A DNA stretch of 12,432 nucleotides from Acidobacteriota bacterium (lineage in GTDB: Bacteria > Acidobacteriota > UBA6911 > RPQK01 > JADFOI01). The notes beneath the pieces were generated by a model that worked only from the letters and a program-made list of their open reading frames with translations, did not search any database and was not told the DNA's origin. The stretch spans positions 1 to 12,432 of the forward strand of contig JAPUKI010000198.1 in assembly GCA_027295745.1 (NCBI GenBank), read 5' to 3'. Shown one piece after another: positions 6,416 through 12,432 of the stretch. Each line of letters begins with the position of its first letter. Position 1 is the first letter of the stretch. The translations under genes were made by a program, and so were the position numbers.

Positions 6416-6452
6416 AGAGTATGTTCGTCCTGCCAAAGGGAGTGGCAGAATC

Positions 6453-6797
6453 ATGATTACACTGAGCGACAGAGCCGTTACCAGGGTCAAGGAATTTATC
6501 GCCGAGCAGCCGGAGAGCTATGCCGGGATCCGAGTTTCCGTTGAGCCGGCTGGATGCTCGGGGTTCCAGTACACGATGAAGCTCGAGCAGGAGAGCCGGG
6601 AAGGCGATCAGGTTGTTCAAGTGGATGGTGTCAAAGTGTTTGTGGACAAGCAGAGTATGCTCACTTTGAAGGGAACCGAGATCGACTACGAGGAATCAAT
6701 GCAGGGGGCAGGCTTCAAATTCAAGAATCCCAATGTCACCAGCACCTGTGGCTGCGGTGAATCCTTCCAAGTATCCGACGAAAATTCCAACTCCTAG
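6453..6797 (+). CDS. HesB/IscA/ErpA family iron-sulfur cluster carrier
   Basis: 114-aa A-type carrier that receives Fe-S clusters from the assembly scaffold and hands them to apoproteins. The three cluster-binding cysteines are present: C35 in EPAGCSGFQY, and C99 and C101 in STCGCGESF. Length and spacing are typical of the family. ErpA, IscA and SufA cannot be separated confidently from sequence alone. The ATG at 6453 is supported by AAGGGAG (about 6435-6441) and by a near-consensus promoter just upstream. It follows tadA by 84 bp and converges with the thioredoxin-fold gene, 28 bp beyond its stop. The only other Fe-S-linked gene nearby is ygfZ. Confidence 0.92.
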   Translation: MITLSDRAVTRVKEFIAEQPESYAGIRVSVEPAGCSGFQYTMKLEQESREGDQVVQVDGVKVFVDKQSMLTLKGTEIDYEESMQGAGFKFKNPNVTSTCGCGESFQVSDENSNS

Positions 6798-6825
6798 CAC
6801 CCGGCTAGGTTGCGCTTCTGGTGGC

Positions 6826-7350
6826 TCAGCCCGGACGAAAGGCCGGCACACCCTCTTCGACTGTAAAAAACGGAATAGGAGTCACGCCGCTAAAGCGGGC
6901 AATTTCTTCATTGATGGCTTTGAGTTCCTCGCGTGCAAAGGATTCAAAGCTGCGCACGATCTTGCCGTCCTGGCCAACAGAGAAAAAGGTGGGAACGAAA
7001 ACCAAGCCATAGTCCTCACCGACCACAAAGGGATCCTGATCCAGCAGAACAGGCATGTGGATGCCCCAGTCTTGAACCATTTTCAGGGCCGCAAATACAC
7101 CCTCCTGGGCGATCACAACTATCGAAGCTTTCGATCCCGGATAGTTTTGATAGATCCGGTCCACTAGAGGCAAGGTATACTCGCAAGTAGGACAATCCTC
7201 CTTCACAAAGACCAAAAGAGCAGGCCCTCTCTCCAGCAGGTTTTTCAAACTCTGCAGCTTTGGGACTCCCTTGGCATGATCCACTTCATCCTTCCCGGTC
7301 AGCCATGCCAACTCAAAATCAGGTGCGCCATCACCAGCTTTCAATATCAT
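6826..7350 (-). CDS. Thioredoxin-fold (TlpA/AhpC-TSA-like) protein with CPTC active site
   Basis: 174-aa protein of the redoxin superfamily. It starts in the AhpC/TSA manner (AGDGAPDFELAWL), then LLVFVKEDCPTCEYTLPLV carries a CPTC redox pair (about residues 53-56). The FVPTFF loop (about 118-123) supplies the cis-proline opposite the active site. There is no signal peptide or membrane anchor, so it should work in the cytoplasm, unlike typical TlpA/ResA proteins. Its role as a thiol-disulfide reductase or peroxiredoxin-like protein is likely, its partner unknown. AAGGGGAG (7365-7358), 7 nt upstream, supports the start. It is transcribed divergently from transketolase across a 101-bp spacer; I found no clear promoter for it there. 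Confidence 0.82.
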   Translation of the reverse strand: MILKAGDGAPDFELAWLTGKDEVDHAKGVPKLQSLKNLLERGPALLVFVKEDCPTCEYTLPLVDRIYQNYPGSKASIVVIAQEGVFAALKMVQDWGIHMPVLLDQDPFVVGEDYGLVFVPTFFSVGQDGKIVRSFESFAREELKAINEEIARFSGVTPIPFFTVEEGVPAFRPG

Positions 7351-7406
7351 CGAGGAACTCCCCTTCTATCCGATCTGTTTCTCACAGAACAGAGTAAAAC
7401 CATCAA

Positions 7407-7435
7407 TTGACAGTGCATATGCTCTCTAATATAGT
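7407..7435 (+). promoter_or_regulatory. Strong sigma70-type promoter for transketolase
   Basis: TTGACA (7407-7412, perfect), 17-bp spacer, TATAGT (7430-7435, five of six). Predicted transcription start is about 7441-7443, only about 10 nt before ATG 7452, and no ribosome binding site lies in that interval. The transcript is probably almost leaderless. Confidence 0.72.
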
Positions 7436-7451
7436 ACGCTCGCCATAAACC

Positions 7452-9347
7452 ATGAAGAAAAAGGCTCAGGCTCTCCCCAAAGATATCTCGCCAAGTTTAG
7501 TGAAATCAATCCAGACTGTGGCCAATCGCCTGCGCAGACATTCACTGACCTCAACCACTCAAGCGGGATCAGGACATCCCTCTTCCTGCTTCTCCTGCGC
7601 CGAGCTCATCTCAACCCTCTTCTTTCATTTTCTGCGCTTTGAGGTGAAAAACCCGGACAATCCGTTCAACGATCGGTTTATTCTCTCCAAAGGACATGCG
7701 GCACCGATTCTTTGGGCTGTCCTGGCTGAAGCGGGAGCCTTTCCGGTGGAAAAACTAGAGACCCTGAGAAGGATGGACAGTGACCTGGAAGGACATCCCA
7801 CTCCTCGAAATGCCTGGATCGATGTGGCAAGCGGTTCCTTAGGTCAGGGTCTTTCAGTCGGTGTCGGCATGGCACTGGGCGCTCGCATCAATCAGACGGG
7901 CAACCGAATCTTCGTTCTCATGGGGGACGGGGAAGCTGCCGAGGGGTCGGTCTGGGAGGCGTCCGCACTGGCCAGTCACTACCATTTGGACAATCTGGTT
8001 GCCATTCTGGACATCAACGGTTTGGGACAGAGCCAGGCTACCATGTACGGACACGACATCGAGAGCTATCAGAAGCGCTTCGCCTCCTTTGGGTGGCACA
8101 CCCAGATGATCGACGGCCACAGCGTGGAAGAAACCCTGGCAGCCCTGGAATCTGCGATTGCAGTTGAAGGCCAGCCAGCCGCCATCATCGCTCGCACTGT
8201 AAAGGGAAAGGGCCTCTCCTTCATGGAGAACAAGGATGGTTGGCACGGCAAGCCAGTTGAGACGGGCCAAGCCCTCCAGAAAGCCCTCCAGGAAATCGGA
8301 GATGATCGGGAACTGGAAGAGCCGTTTCATCTGACCTCCCCCAATGGAAACGGCGCTTCCCTCCCCGACACAGGCCAGGGCCCTTCTGGATCCGTCCTCG
8401 AGGCTCCTCAGTACTCTCCAGACCAGCAGGTGGCAACCCGCCAGGCTTACGGCACCGCCTTAGGAAAGCTGGGTGCGGCCAATCCCGACGTCGTGGCTCT
8501 GGATGGCGACACCAAGAATTCCACTTACTCCCTAAAATTCATGGAGAAGTATCCGGATCGCTTCGTGGAGTGTTTTATCGCCGAACAGAACATGGTGGGA
8601 GCGGCCGTAGGTCTCAGCACCATGGGCAAAATCCCCTTTGCCTCCACCTTCGCCTGTTTCCTGTCCCGGGCTTATGATCAGATCCGTATGGCCGCCATCT
8701 CTCAAGCCAATATTAACCTGTGTGGCTCCCATGCAGGAATCTCGATTGGGCAGGACGGCCCTTCTCAAATGGGTCTGGAAGATCTAGCCATGATGCGCGC
8801 CATCGCCGGATCGACGGTTTTTTACCCTTCAGATGCCGTGTGTGCTGAGCGCCTGGTGGCTCTGGCAGCAGAAACCCCAGGTGTCGTCTATATCCGCACC
8901 AGCCGCCCCAAGACTTCGATCCTGTACCCCAATGAGGAACAATTTCGAGTGGGAGGAAGCAAAGTTCTCAAAAGCAGCGGCCAGGATCGCGCCACTATCG
9001 TGGCTGCAGGTATTACGCTTCACGAAGCCCTGAAGGCCTACCAGGAACTGGAGAGCCAGAATCTGCCGGTTCGAGTGATTGATCTTTACAGTGTCAAACC
9101 CCTTGACCAAGAGACGCTTCGAAAAGCGGCCCGTGAAACCCAGCTCCTCATTACCGTGGAAGACCACTATCCTGAAGGAGGCTTGGGTGATGCTGTCCTC
9201 AGTGCACTGGCCAATGAACCCTGTCAACTGCATAAACTGGCAGTCAACGGTCTGCCCCGCTCCGGGGAATCCGCCCAACTCATGGACGTCTTTGGAATCA
9301 ATGCCCAAAGTATCGTGAAGACGGTGAAGGAGCTGCTGAACCGCTGA
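7452..9347 (+). CDS. tkt: Transketolase, short animal-type form
   Basis: 631-aa thiamine-diphosphate enzyme moving two-carbon ketol units between sugar phosphates in the non-oxidative pentose phosphate pathway. The chain is complete. The N-terminal TPP domain has SGHPSS (40-45), SKGH (79-82), GSLGQGL (128-134) and the metal/TPP motif GDGEAAEGSVWEA ending in DIN (158-189). The pyrimidine domain holds the catalytic glutamate E378 in FIAEQNM and the HAGISIGQDGPSQM segment (427-440). The C-terminal domain starts near 498. The length, and wording such as QAGSGHPSSC and SIGQDGPSQMGLEDLAM, resemble vertebrate transketolases (about 620 aa) rather than the roughly 660-aa E. coli type; such forms also occur in bacteria. 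A Gly/Ser/Pro-rich linker (about 295-318) joins the domains. The stop codon lies within 7-bp repeats. Confidence 0.95.
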   Translation: MKKKAQALPKDISPSLVKSIQTVANRLRRHSLTSTTQAGSGHPSSCFSCAELISTLFFHFLRFEVKNPDNPFNDRFILSKGHAAPILWAVLAEAGAFPVEKLETLRRMDSDLEGHPTPRNAWIDVASGSLGQGLSVGVGMALGARINQTGNRIFVLMGDGEAAEGSVWEASALASHYHLDNLVAILDINGLGQSQATMYGHDIESYQKRFASFGWHTQMIDGHSVEETLAALESAIAVEGQPAAIIARTVKGKGLSFMENKDGWHGKPVETGQALQKALQEIGDDRELEEPFHLTSPNGNGASLPDTGQGPSGSVLEAPQYSPDQQVATRQAYGTALGKLGAANPDVVALDGDTKNSTYSLKFMEKYPDRFVECFIAEQNMVGAAVGLSTMGKIPFASTFACFLSRAYDQIRMAAISQANINLCGSHAGISIGQDGPSQMGLEDLAMMRAIAGSTVFYPSDAVCAERLVALAAETPGVVYIRTSRPKTSILYPNEEQFRVGGSKVLKSSGQDRATIVAAGITLHEALKAYQELESQNLPVRVIDLYSVKPLDQETLRKAARETQLLITVEDHYPEGGLGDAVLSALANEPCQLHKLAVNGLPRSGESAQLMDVFGINAQSIVKTVKELLNR

Positions 9348-9392
9348 CACCTGACAGCGAACCGCTGACACCTGACAGCTGACAGCTGACAA
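9338..9392. repeat. Heptamer array CTGACAN with 21-bp tandem duplication
   Basis: Read in 7-bp steps from 9344, the units are CTGACAC, CTGACAG, a divergent CGAACCG, then CTGACAC, CTGACAG, CTGACAG and CTGACAA. Seen another way, 9338-9358 and 9359-9379 are identical 21-mers (three heptamers). The transketolase TGA stop (9345-9347) lies in the first copy and recurs 21 bp later. This resembles the short tandem heptamer repeats (STRRs) known from cyanobacteria, but the sequence differs. Confidence 0.85.
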
Positions 9393-9413
9393 CCGCCGGC
9401 CGAAGGCCGTCGG
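9393..9413. terminator. GC-rich hairpin after transketolase
   Basis: CCGCCGGCC (9393-9401) pairs with GGCCGTCGG (9405-9413) over a GAA loop with one mismatch. It is the first stable hairpin after the transketolase stop, but it is followed by A-rich rather than T-rich sequence on the plus strand. Plus-strand termination is therefore doubtful; read on the minus strand, a T-rich stretch precedes it rather than follows. Confidence 0.35.
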
Positions 9414-9414
9414 A

Positions 9415-9442
9415 AATTCAAAATTCAAAATCCAAAATCCGG
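9415..9442. repeat. Heptamer array AATTCAA/AATCCAA
   Basis: Four consecutive 7-mers: AATTCAA (9415-9421), AATTCAA (9422-9428), AATCCAA (9429-9435) and AATCCGG (9436-9442). Same 7-bp period as the neighbouring arrays, with an AT-rich unit. Confidence 0.75.
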
Positions 9443-9455
9443 AGTTTGGAACTTG

Positions 9456-9597
9456 AAGGGCGTGTTGCTCAAATGATTCTTTGGTCCATTCGCCGCACTG
9501 AGGCGGCTCCCACATTCCGGTCCTTGCGGTTTGGAGAATGTGGGAGCGGCCTCAGGCCGCGAAGAAGTGTCGAAAATGATTTGAGCAACACCCCCTT
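9456..9597. mobile_element. 142-bp inverted-repeat element (MITE/BIME-like)
   Basis: Terminal arms of 23 bp at 9456-9478 and 9575-9597 are complementary at 21 positions (core GTGTTGCTCAAAT / ATTTGAGCAACAC). Inside is a second inverted pair. GGCTCCCACATTC (9504-9516) opposes GAATGTGGGAGCGGCC (9536-9551), and complementarity continues through CTGAGGC / CTCAG with mismatches. The right inner arm, TGTGGGAGCGGCCTCAGG then CCGCGA, looks like the REP units of Pseudomonas and Xanthomonas relatives (TGTxGGAGCGG...CCGCGA), so the core resembles an inverted REP pair. It has no coding capacity. Heptamer arrays lie on both sides. Confidence 0.65.
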
Positions 9598-9615
9598 GAA
9601 ACTTGAAACTTGGAA
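9595..9615. repeat. Heptamer array CTTGAAA
   Basis: Three consecutive 7-mers, CTTGAAA, CTTGAAA and CTTGGAA, starting at the outer edge of the right inverted-repeat arm. A degenerate partner (TTTGGAACTTGAA, about 9445-9457) sits at the outer edge of the left arm. Confidence 0.65.
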
Positions 9616-9621
9616 CGCGCG

Positions 9622-10656
9622 CTAAGCGCCTTCTGGATTCTGGATTCTGGATTCTGGATTCTTCTTAAATCTGTCCACCACTTCAGCTGAGACGGATTCT
9701 CCCTCTGCAACTTCCACCTGGCAAAGCTCGCCCGGGCTGGCGAAAGCACGCTTCAGGTAGGCAAAAGCGATGGGACAATTCCAGCGAGGAGAAAAGACAG
9801 CGCTGGTAACGGTCCCAATCTGTTTTCCCTGGCCGTTGAGGACAGCTGAGTCGGTGGGAGGGATGCGGTCGCCTTTGAGCCTCAAGCCCATCAAGAGATT
9901 GCTCACACCACCAGTGTGGGTGGCCTTGGCCACCACTTCCTGCCCCACATAGCATCCCTTTGTGAGACTGATCGCTTCCTCCAGCCGAGCTTCCATGGGA
10001 TAGCGATTCTCGTTCATGTCAATCCCATACCACGGTATTCCAGCTTCCAGGCGCAAGATGTTGCGCGCTTCCCGCCCGATTTCCCGCAGACCCAGGCTGC
10101 TTCCCCTCTCTCGCAGGGCTCCCTGCAGGGAGGAAGCGATTTGCTGGGGAAGAATCATCTCAAAGCCGCACTCAGCCAGCTCATCTTTTCGTATCAGCAA
10201 CAGAGTTGTGTCCTGCCACGTCACCTCCTGGACAGCGTACTGTTGTGCCGGGACGGAAGCCCCGAACAGTCCCTGCACCAACTCCAAAGCAGCCGGTCCC
10301 TGAAGGGAAAAATGGTTCCTTTCCTTGGAAACATTTCTCAAAGAGACCTGGTCCATGATGATGTGCTTTTCCAATACCTCGATAGTCCTGGCCAGCAAGT
10401 CAGGACTGATATCCAGCATCAGCTCATCAGGGAATCGGTAGTAAAAGAAGTCCGAGATGATCCTGCCTCTGGCTGTTAAAAAGAGGCCATAGCGACCAGC
10501 CCATTCGGGAAGCTCCTTGACATCATTGCTGATCATCGAATGGAGGAAAGTGACCCGATCCTGTCCCGTGACTTCTATCTTTCCTCGATCGGAGAGATCG
10601 AGAAAGCCCACAGCAGTTCTGACAGCCTGGTACTCCTCCTGCGTTTCCTGCTGCAT
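9622..10656 (-). CDS. ygfZ: YgfZ/GcvT-like folate-binding protein
   Basis: 344-aa member of the GcvT-fold family that uses folate to help maintain certain Fe-S enzymes, including the tRNA-thiolating MiaB in E. coli. The signature KGCYVGQE is at residues 233-240, with the following AKATHTGG. The N-terminal FLDLSDRGKIEVTGQDRVTFLHSM-type start (split here as FLDLSDRGKIEV and DRVTFLHSM) and the C-terminal beta-barrel (IGTVTS, residues 280-285) are intact. The last 12 residues, from N333, come from the TTCTGGA heptamer array and are not part of the conserved fold, so the original stop was probably lost to the repeat. No clear ribosome binding site precedes the ATG. The position fits the Fe-S theme of the A-type carrier upstream. 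Confidence 0.9.
   Translation of the reverse strand: MQQETQEEYQAVRTAVGFLDLSDRGKIEVTGQDRVTFLHSMISNDVKELPEWAGRYGLFLTARGRIISDFFYYRFPDELMLDISPDLLARTIEVLEKHIIMDQVSLRNVSKERNHFSLQGPAALELVQGLFGASVPAQQYAVQEVTWQDTTLLLIRKDELAECGFEMILPQQIASSLQGALRERGSSLGLREIGREARNILRLEAGIPWYGIDMNENRYPMEARLEEAISLTKGCYVGQEVVAKATHTGGVSNLLMGLRLKGDRIPPTDSAVLNGQGKQIGTVTSAVFSPRWNCPIAFAYLKRAFASPGELCQVEVAEGESVSAEVVDRFKKNPESRIQNPEGA
9631..9662. repeat. Heptamer array TTCTGGA overlapping the ygfZ 3' end
   Basis: Four full TTCTGGA units (9631-9658) and a partial fifth. On the minus strand the unit reads TCCAGAA and is translated as the final residues of the YgfZ-like protein (NPESRIQNPE). A 7-bp unit read in triplets gives a 7-residue peptide period, NPESRIQ. 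Confidence 0.85.
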
Positions 10657-11019
10657 CGTCTCATTTCAGCAGGAGACTCTTCGCTTGTCAATTCGTGATT
10701 CGGATTGAAAGTGCTGTGGCTATTGATTTTCAATGAGTTACACCCCGAATATCCCTCGCGGATACCAGCACGAAAATGCACTTTCTGCACCCTATAGGCA
10801 CCCTTTCATCCTGCAACTGAAGGCGGATCCAAAAAAGATTCCCAGGAACGACCTCAAAGTTCATTTCAAACTCATTCTTGAAAAGCGATATGGGACACTG
10901 CCCCCCTCTCTTCTGAAGTTCCCAATAAAATCTCACAGTTAGTGACTTGGATTACAGAATTCGGCCTTTTCTTTCGGGCACAATGAGGAAAATTTCTTGG
11001 GAAAGGAGAAAACTTTGTA
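10657..11019. other. Spacer between ygfZ and the secreted-protein gene
   Basis: 363 bp with no gene I can support. About 10730-10942 is open on both strands (69 and 68 codons), neither with a ribosome binding site. It contains small inverted repeats: TATCC/GGATA (10750-10764) and TGCA/TGCA near 10784-10797. AAAGGAG at 11002-11008 is the ribosome binding site of the next gene. No clear promoter was found. Confidence 0.5.
10663..10691 (-). promoter_or_regulatory. Candidate promoter for ygfZ, possibly leaderless
   Basis: On the minus strand TTGACA (10691-10686, perfect) is followed after 17 bp by TGAAAT (10668-10663), four of six matches. A start 6-7 nt further would fall at or next to the ATG (10656), which lacks a ribosome binding site. 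The weak -10 makes this tentative. Confidence 0.35.
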
Positions 11020-12432
11020 ATGTTCCACACACTCTGTCTAATGGCAAAGCGAGTTGCCTTCGGGTTTTCCTGTCTGTTCATGGCGGGACTATTTCTCTCT
11101 TCAGAAACGGTCCGGGCTCAGACGAATCTGATCGCTATCGAAAGCTCAAATAAACCCTTGTCATCGCTTTTCAATGCAGCCGAGGCGGCCCGTGCCATAT
11201 CCCCCGTCTTGAATGGTGGGCTTCTTCATGTACCGAACTTCCTTGTCAATTCGCGAACTCAGGTGGGAGGATTCCAAGGACCGGACGCAGTCTTGCAGGA
11301 TTTCAGTGGTCCCAACCTGGCGAACGTGGTGGGAGGCTTCGAAGGTTCGGACAATGACGACAACACCAGCCTGGTGGGCTCTCTGGTGACTCCGCCTGAC
11401 ACGAACGGCGATGTGGGTCCGAACCACTTCGTGCAGATGATCAACCTGATCACCACCGTCTTCGACAAAAACGGTGCTGTTTTGGGTCCTGGCCCTTTCC
11501 CCAGCAACGCCTTTTGGTATGAGGCTGGCGGACTCTGCGAGGCTTTCAACCAGGGCGACCCGGTCGTGCTATACGATGAAACCAATGACCGTTGGTTGGT
11601 CAGCCAGATCGCCTTTGACAATAATTTTACGGCGTTCTCACAGTGCATCGCGGTTTCGCAGACCGGCGATCCTCTGGGGGAATATAACCGCTACGAGTTC
11701 TTCTTCGACGACGTCGGACTGCCGGACTATCCGAAGCACGGGATCGTGACGGCTTCAATCACGATGACGGCGAACCTTTTTGCGCCTCCACCTCTGTCCT
11801 TCTTCCTTGGCACCTTCCTCGGTGCGATCGACAAAGAAGCTATGTACAGTGGGGCTGCGGCGAACATGATATTTGCCGCTCTTGCCTGTTTTATCAATTG
11901 CGAAGTTGGGTTCTTGCCTGCTGATCTGGACGACCCTTCCGGGACTGCGTCCTTTTTCCCGGCAATCTTCGCTACCGCGATGTCGAGAAACAAGCGTATC
12001 GACATCTGGCAACTCACGGTCAATTGGGGTCAGGAAAACCCCCTTGAGGGGGCGACTATAGGTCGCGTCGCCGACGTCAGAATTTCTGCTTTTGACTCGG
12101 ATCTCTGCGGTGCCCCCCGCGAAGCCTGCATCCCGCAGCCCAGCGGGGCACCGCAACTGGAGGCGATCACCGACCGGCTGATGCACCGGTTGCAGGTCCG
12201 TGACAGCGGCAGGCACAAGACGATGATGGTGGCCCACACCGTCGATGGGGACGGCAACGGTACTGCCGGAATCCGCTGGTACGAGCTGCGCATGAACGAG
12301 AGGAACGGCCACTGGTCGCTGCGTCAGGAGGGAACTTATGCGCCCGCCGACGGGCTCAGCCGTTGGATGCCCTCGATCGCCATGAACGCAGCTGGCGACA
12401 TCGGCCTGGGCTTCCTGGTCTCCAGCACGGAC
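11020..12432 (+). CDS. Large secreted protein, 3' end outside the window
   Basis: The frame is open for 471 codons to the window edge. AAAGGAG (11002-11008) lies 11 nt before ATG 11020. A signal peptide covers about residues 1-34 (MAKRV, hydrophobic core, cleavage after VRAQ); an ATG at 11041 would also give one but has no ribosome binding site. The mature protein has no catalytic motif I recognise. Phrases such as VTPPDTNGDVGPNHFVQM, GDPVVLYDETNDRWLVSQ, DRLMHRLQVRDSG, AGIRWYELRMNE and GLSRWMPSIAMN recur in a family of large exported, probably beta-propeller-like proteins known mainly from Acidobacteriota and other environmental bacteria. Paired Asp/Asn-rich loops (DNDDNT, DGDGNG) could bind calcium. 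Function is unknown; surface or extracellular location is inferred from the signal peptide. C-terminal sorting or adhesion domains may lie beyond 12432. Confidence 0.8.
   Translation, partial: MFHTLCLMAKRVAFGFSCLFMAGLFLSSETVRAQTNLIAIESSNKPLSSLFNAAEAARAISPVLNGGLLHVPNFLVNSRTQVGGFQGPDAVLQDFSGPNLANVVGGFEGSDNDDNTSLVGSLVTPPDTNGDVGPNHFVQMINLITTVFDKNGAVLGPGPFPSNAFWYEAGGLCEAFNQGDPVVLYDETNDRWLVSQIAFDNNFTAFSQCIAVSQTGDPLGEYNRYEFFFDDVGLPDYPKHGIVTASITMTANLFAPPPLSFFLGTFLGAIDKEAMYSGAAANMIFAALACFINCEVGFLPADLDDPSGTASFFPAIFATAMSRNKRIDIWQLTVNWGQENPLEGATIGRVADVRISAFDSDLCGAPREACIPQPSGAPQLEAITDRLMHRLQVRDSGRHKTMMVAHTVDGDGNGTAGIRWYELRMNERNGHWSLRQEGTYAPADGLSRWMPSIAMNAAGDIGLGFLVSSTD

Noticed and set aside
5868..6620. 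Minus-strand frame of 250 codons
   Set aside because: Antisense to tadA and the A-type Fe-S carrier, both unmistakable.
8829..9515. Minus-strand frame of 228 codons
   Set aside because: Antisense to the transketolase C-terminal domain; its start region merely translates the heptamer arrays.
9338..9662. CRISPR array
   Set aside because: Units are 7 bp, contiguous and without spacers; there are no cas genes.
9916..10479. Plus-strand frame of 187 codons
   Set aside because: Antisense shadow of ygfZ with no homology signal.

Overview
The window looks like a piece of a free-living bacterial chromosome of moderate GC content with a mostly housekeeping gene set. The best clue to the organism is the gene running off the right edge. 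It encodes a large secreted protein whose phrases (TPPDTNGDVGPNH, DRLMHRLQ, GIRWYELR) I associate with Acidobacteriota and similar environmental lineages. A SurA-N/DsbA fusion, a short animal-type transketolase and abundant 7-bp tandem repeats fit that placement. It is an inference from remembered families, not a database result.

Layout. A tRNA-Ser(GGA) lies at the left end (32-121). A two-gene minus-strand unit follows: an unknown 75-aa protein, then a membrane-anchored lytic transglycosylase, joined by an ATGA overlap. A 407-bp divergent spacer (1186-1592) carries two Pho-box-like triplets of GTCA half-sites and a CRP/FNR-like palindrome. It leads into a 226-aa secreted protein of unknown family (1593-2273). 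After a hairpin-rich spacer comes a YcgR-type PilZ protein (2711-3412), then a perfect 26-bp palindrome with a T-run. Next is the decayed remnant of an AbiEii toxin gene (3576-4178), whose end lies in a second perfect palindrome (4173-4202).

The central block is a plus-strand series: SurA-N/DsbA-type exported thiol oxidoreductase or chaperone, a carboxymuconolactone-decarboxylase-family protein, the tRNA adenosine deaminase TadA, and (from its own near-consensus promoter) an A-type Fe-S carrier. A cytoplasmic thioredoxin-fold protein with a CPTC motif converges on them from the minus strand. Divergent from that is a full-length transketolase with a near-consensus promoter so close to its ATG that the mRNA should be almost leaderless. 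Transketolase converges with a minus-strand YgfZ/GcvT-like folate-binding protein. The common theme is thiol redox chemistry plus Fe-S cluster delivery and repair (A-type carrier, YgfZ).

The most unusual structure lies between transketolase and ygfZ (about 9338-9662). At least four short arrays with different sequences but the same 7-bp period surround a 142-bp inverted-repeat element, which itself contains an inverted pair of REP-like sequences. The arrays reach into both genes: one holds the transketolase stop codon, another encodes the last residues of YgfZ. The rest (10657-11019) is a spacer, followed by the incomplete secreted-protein gene that leaves the window at 12432.
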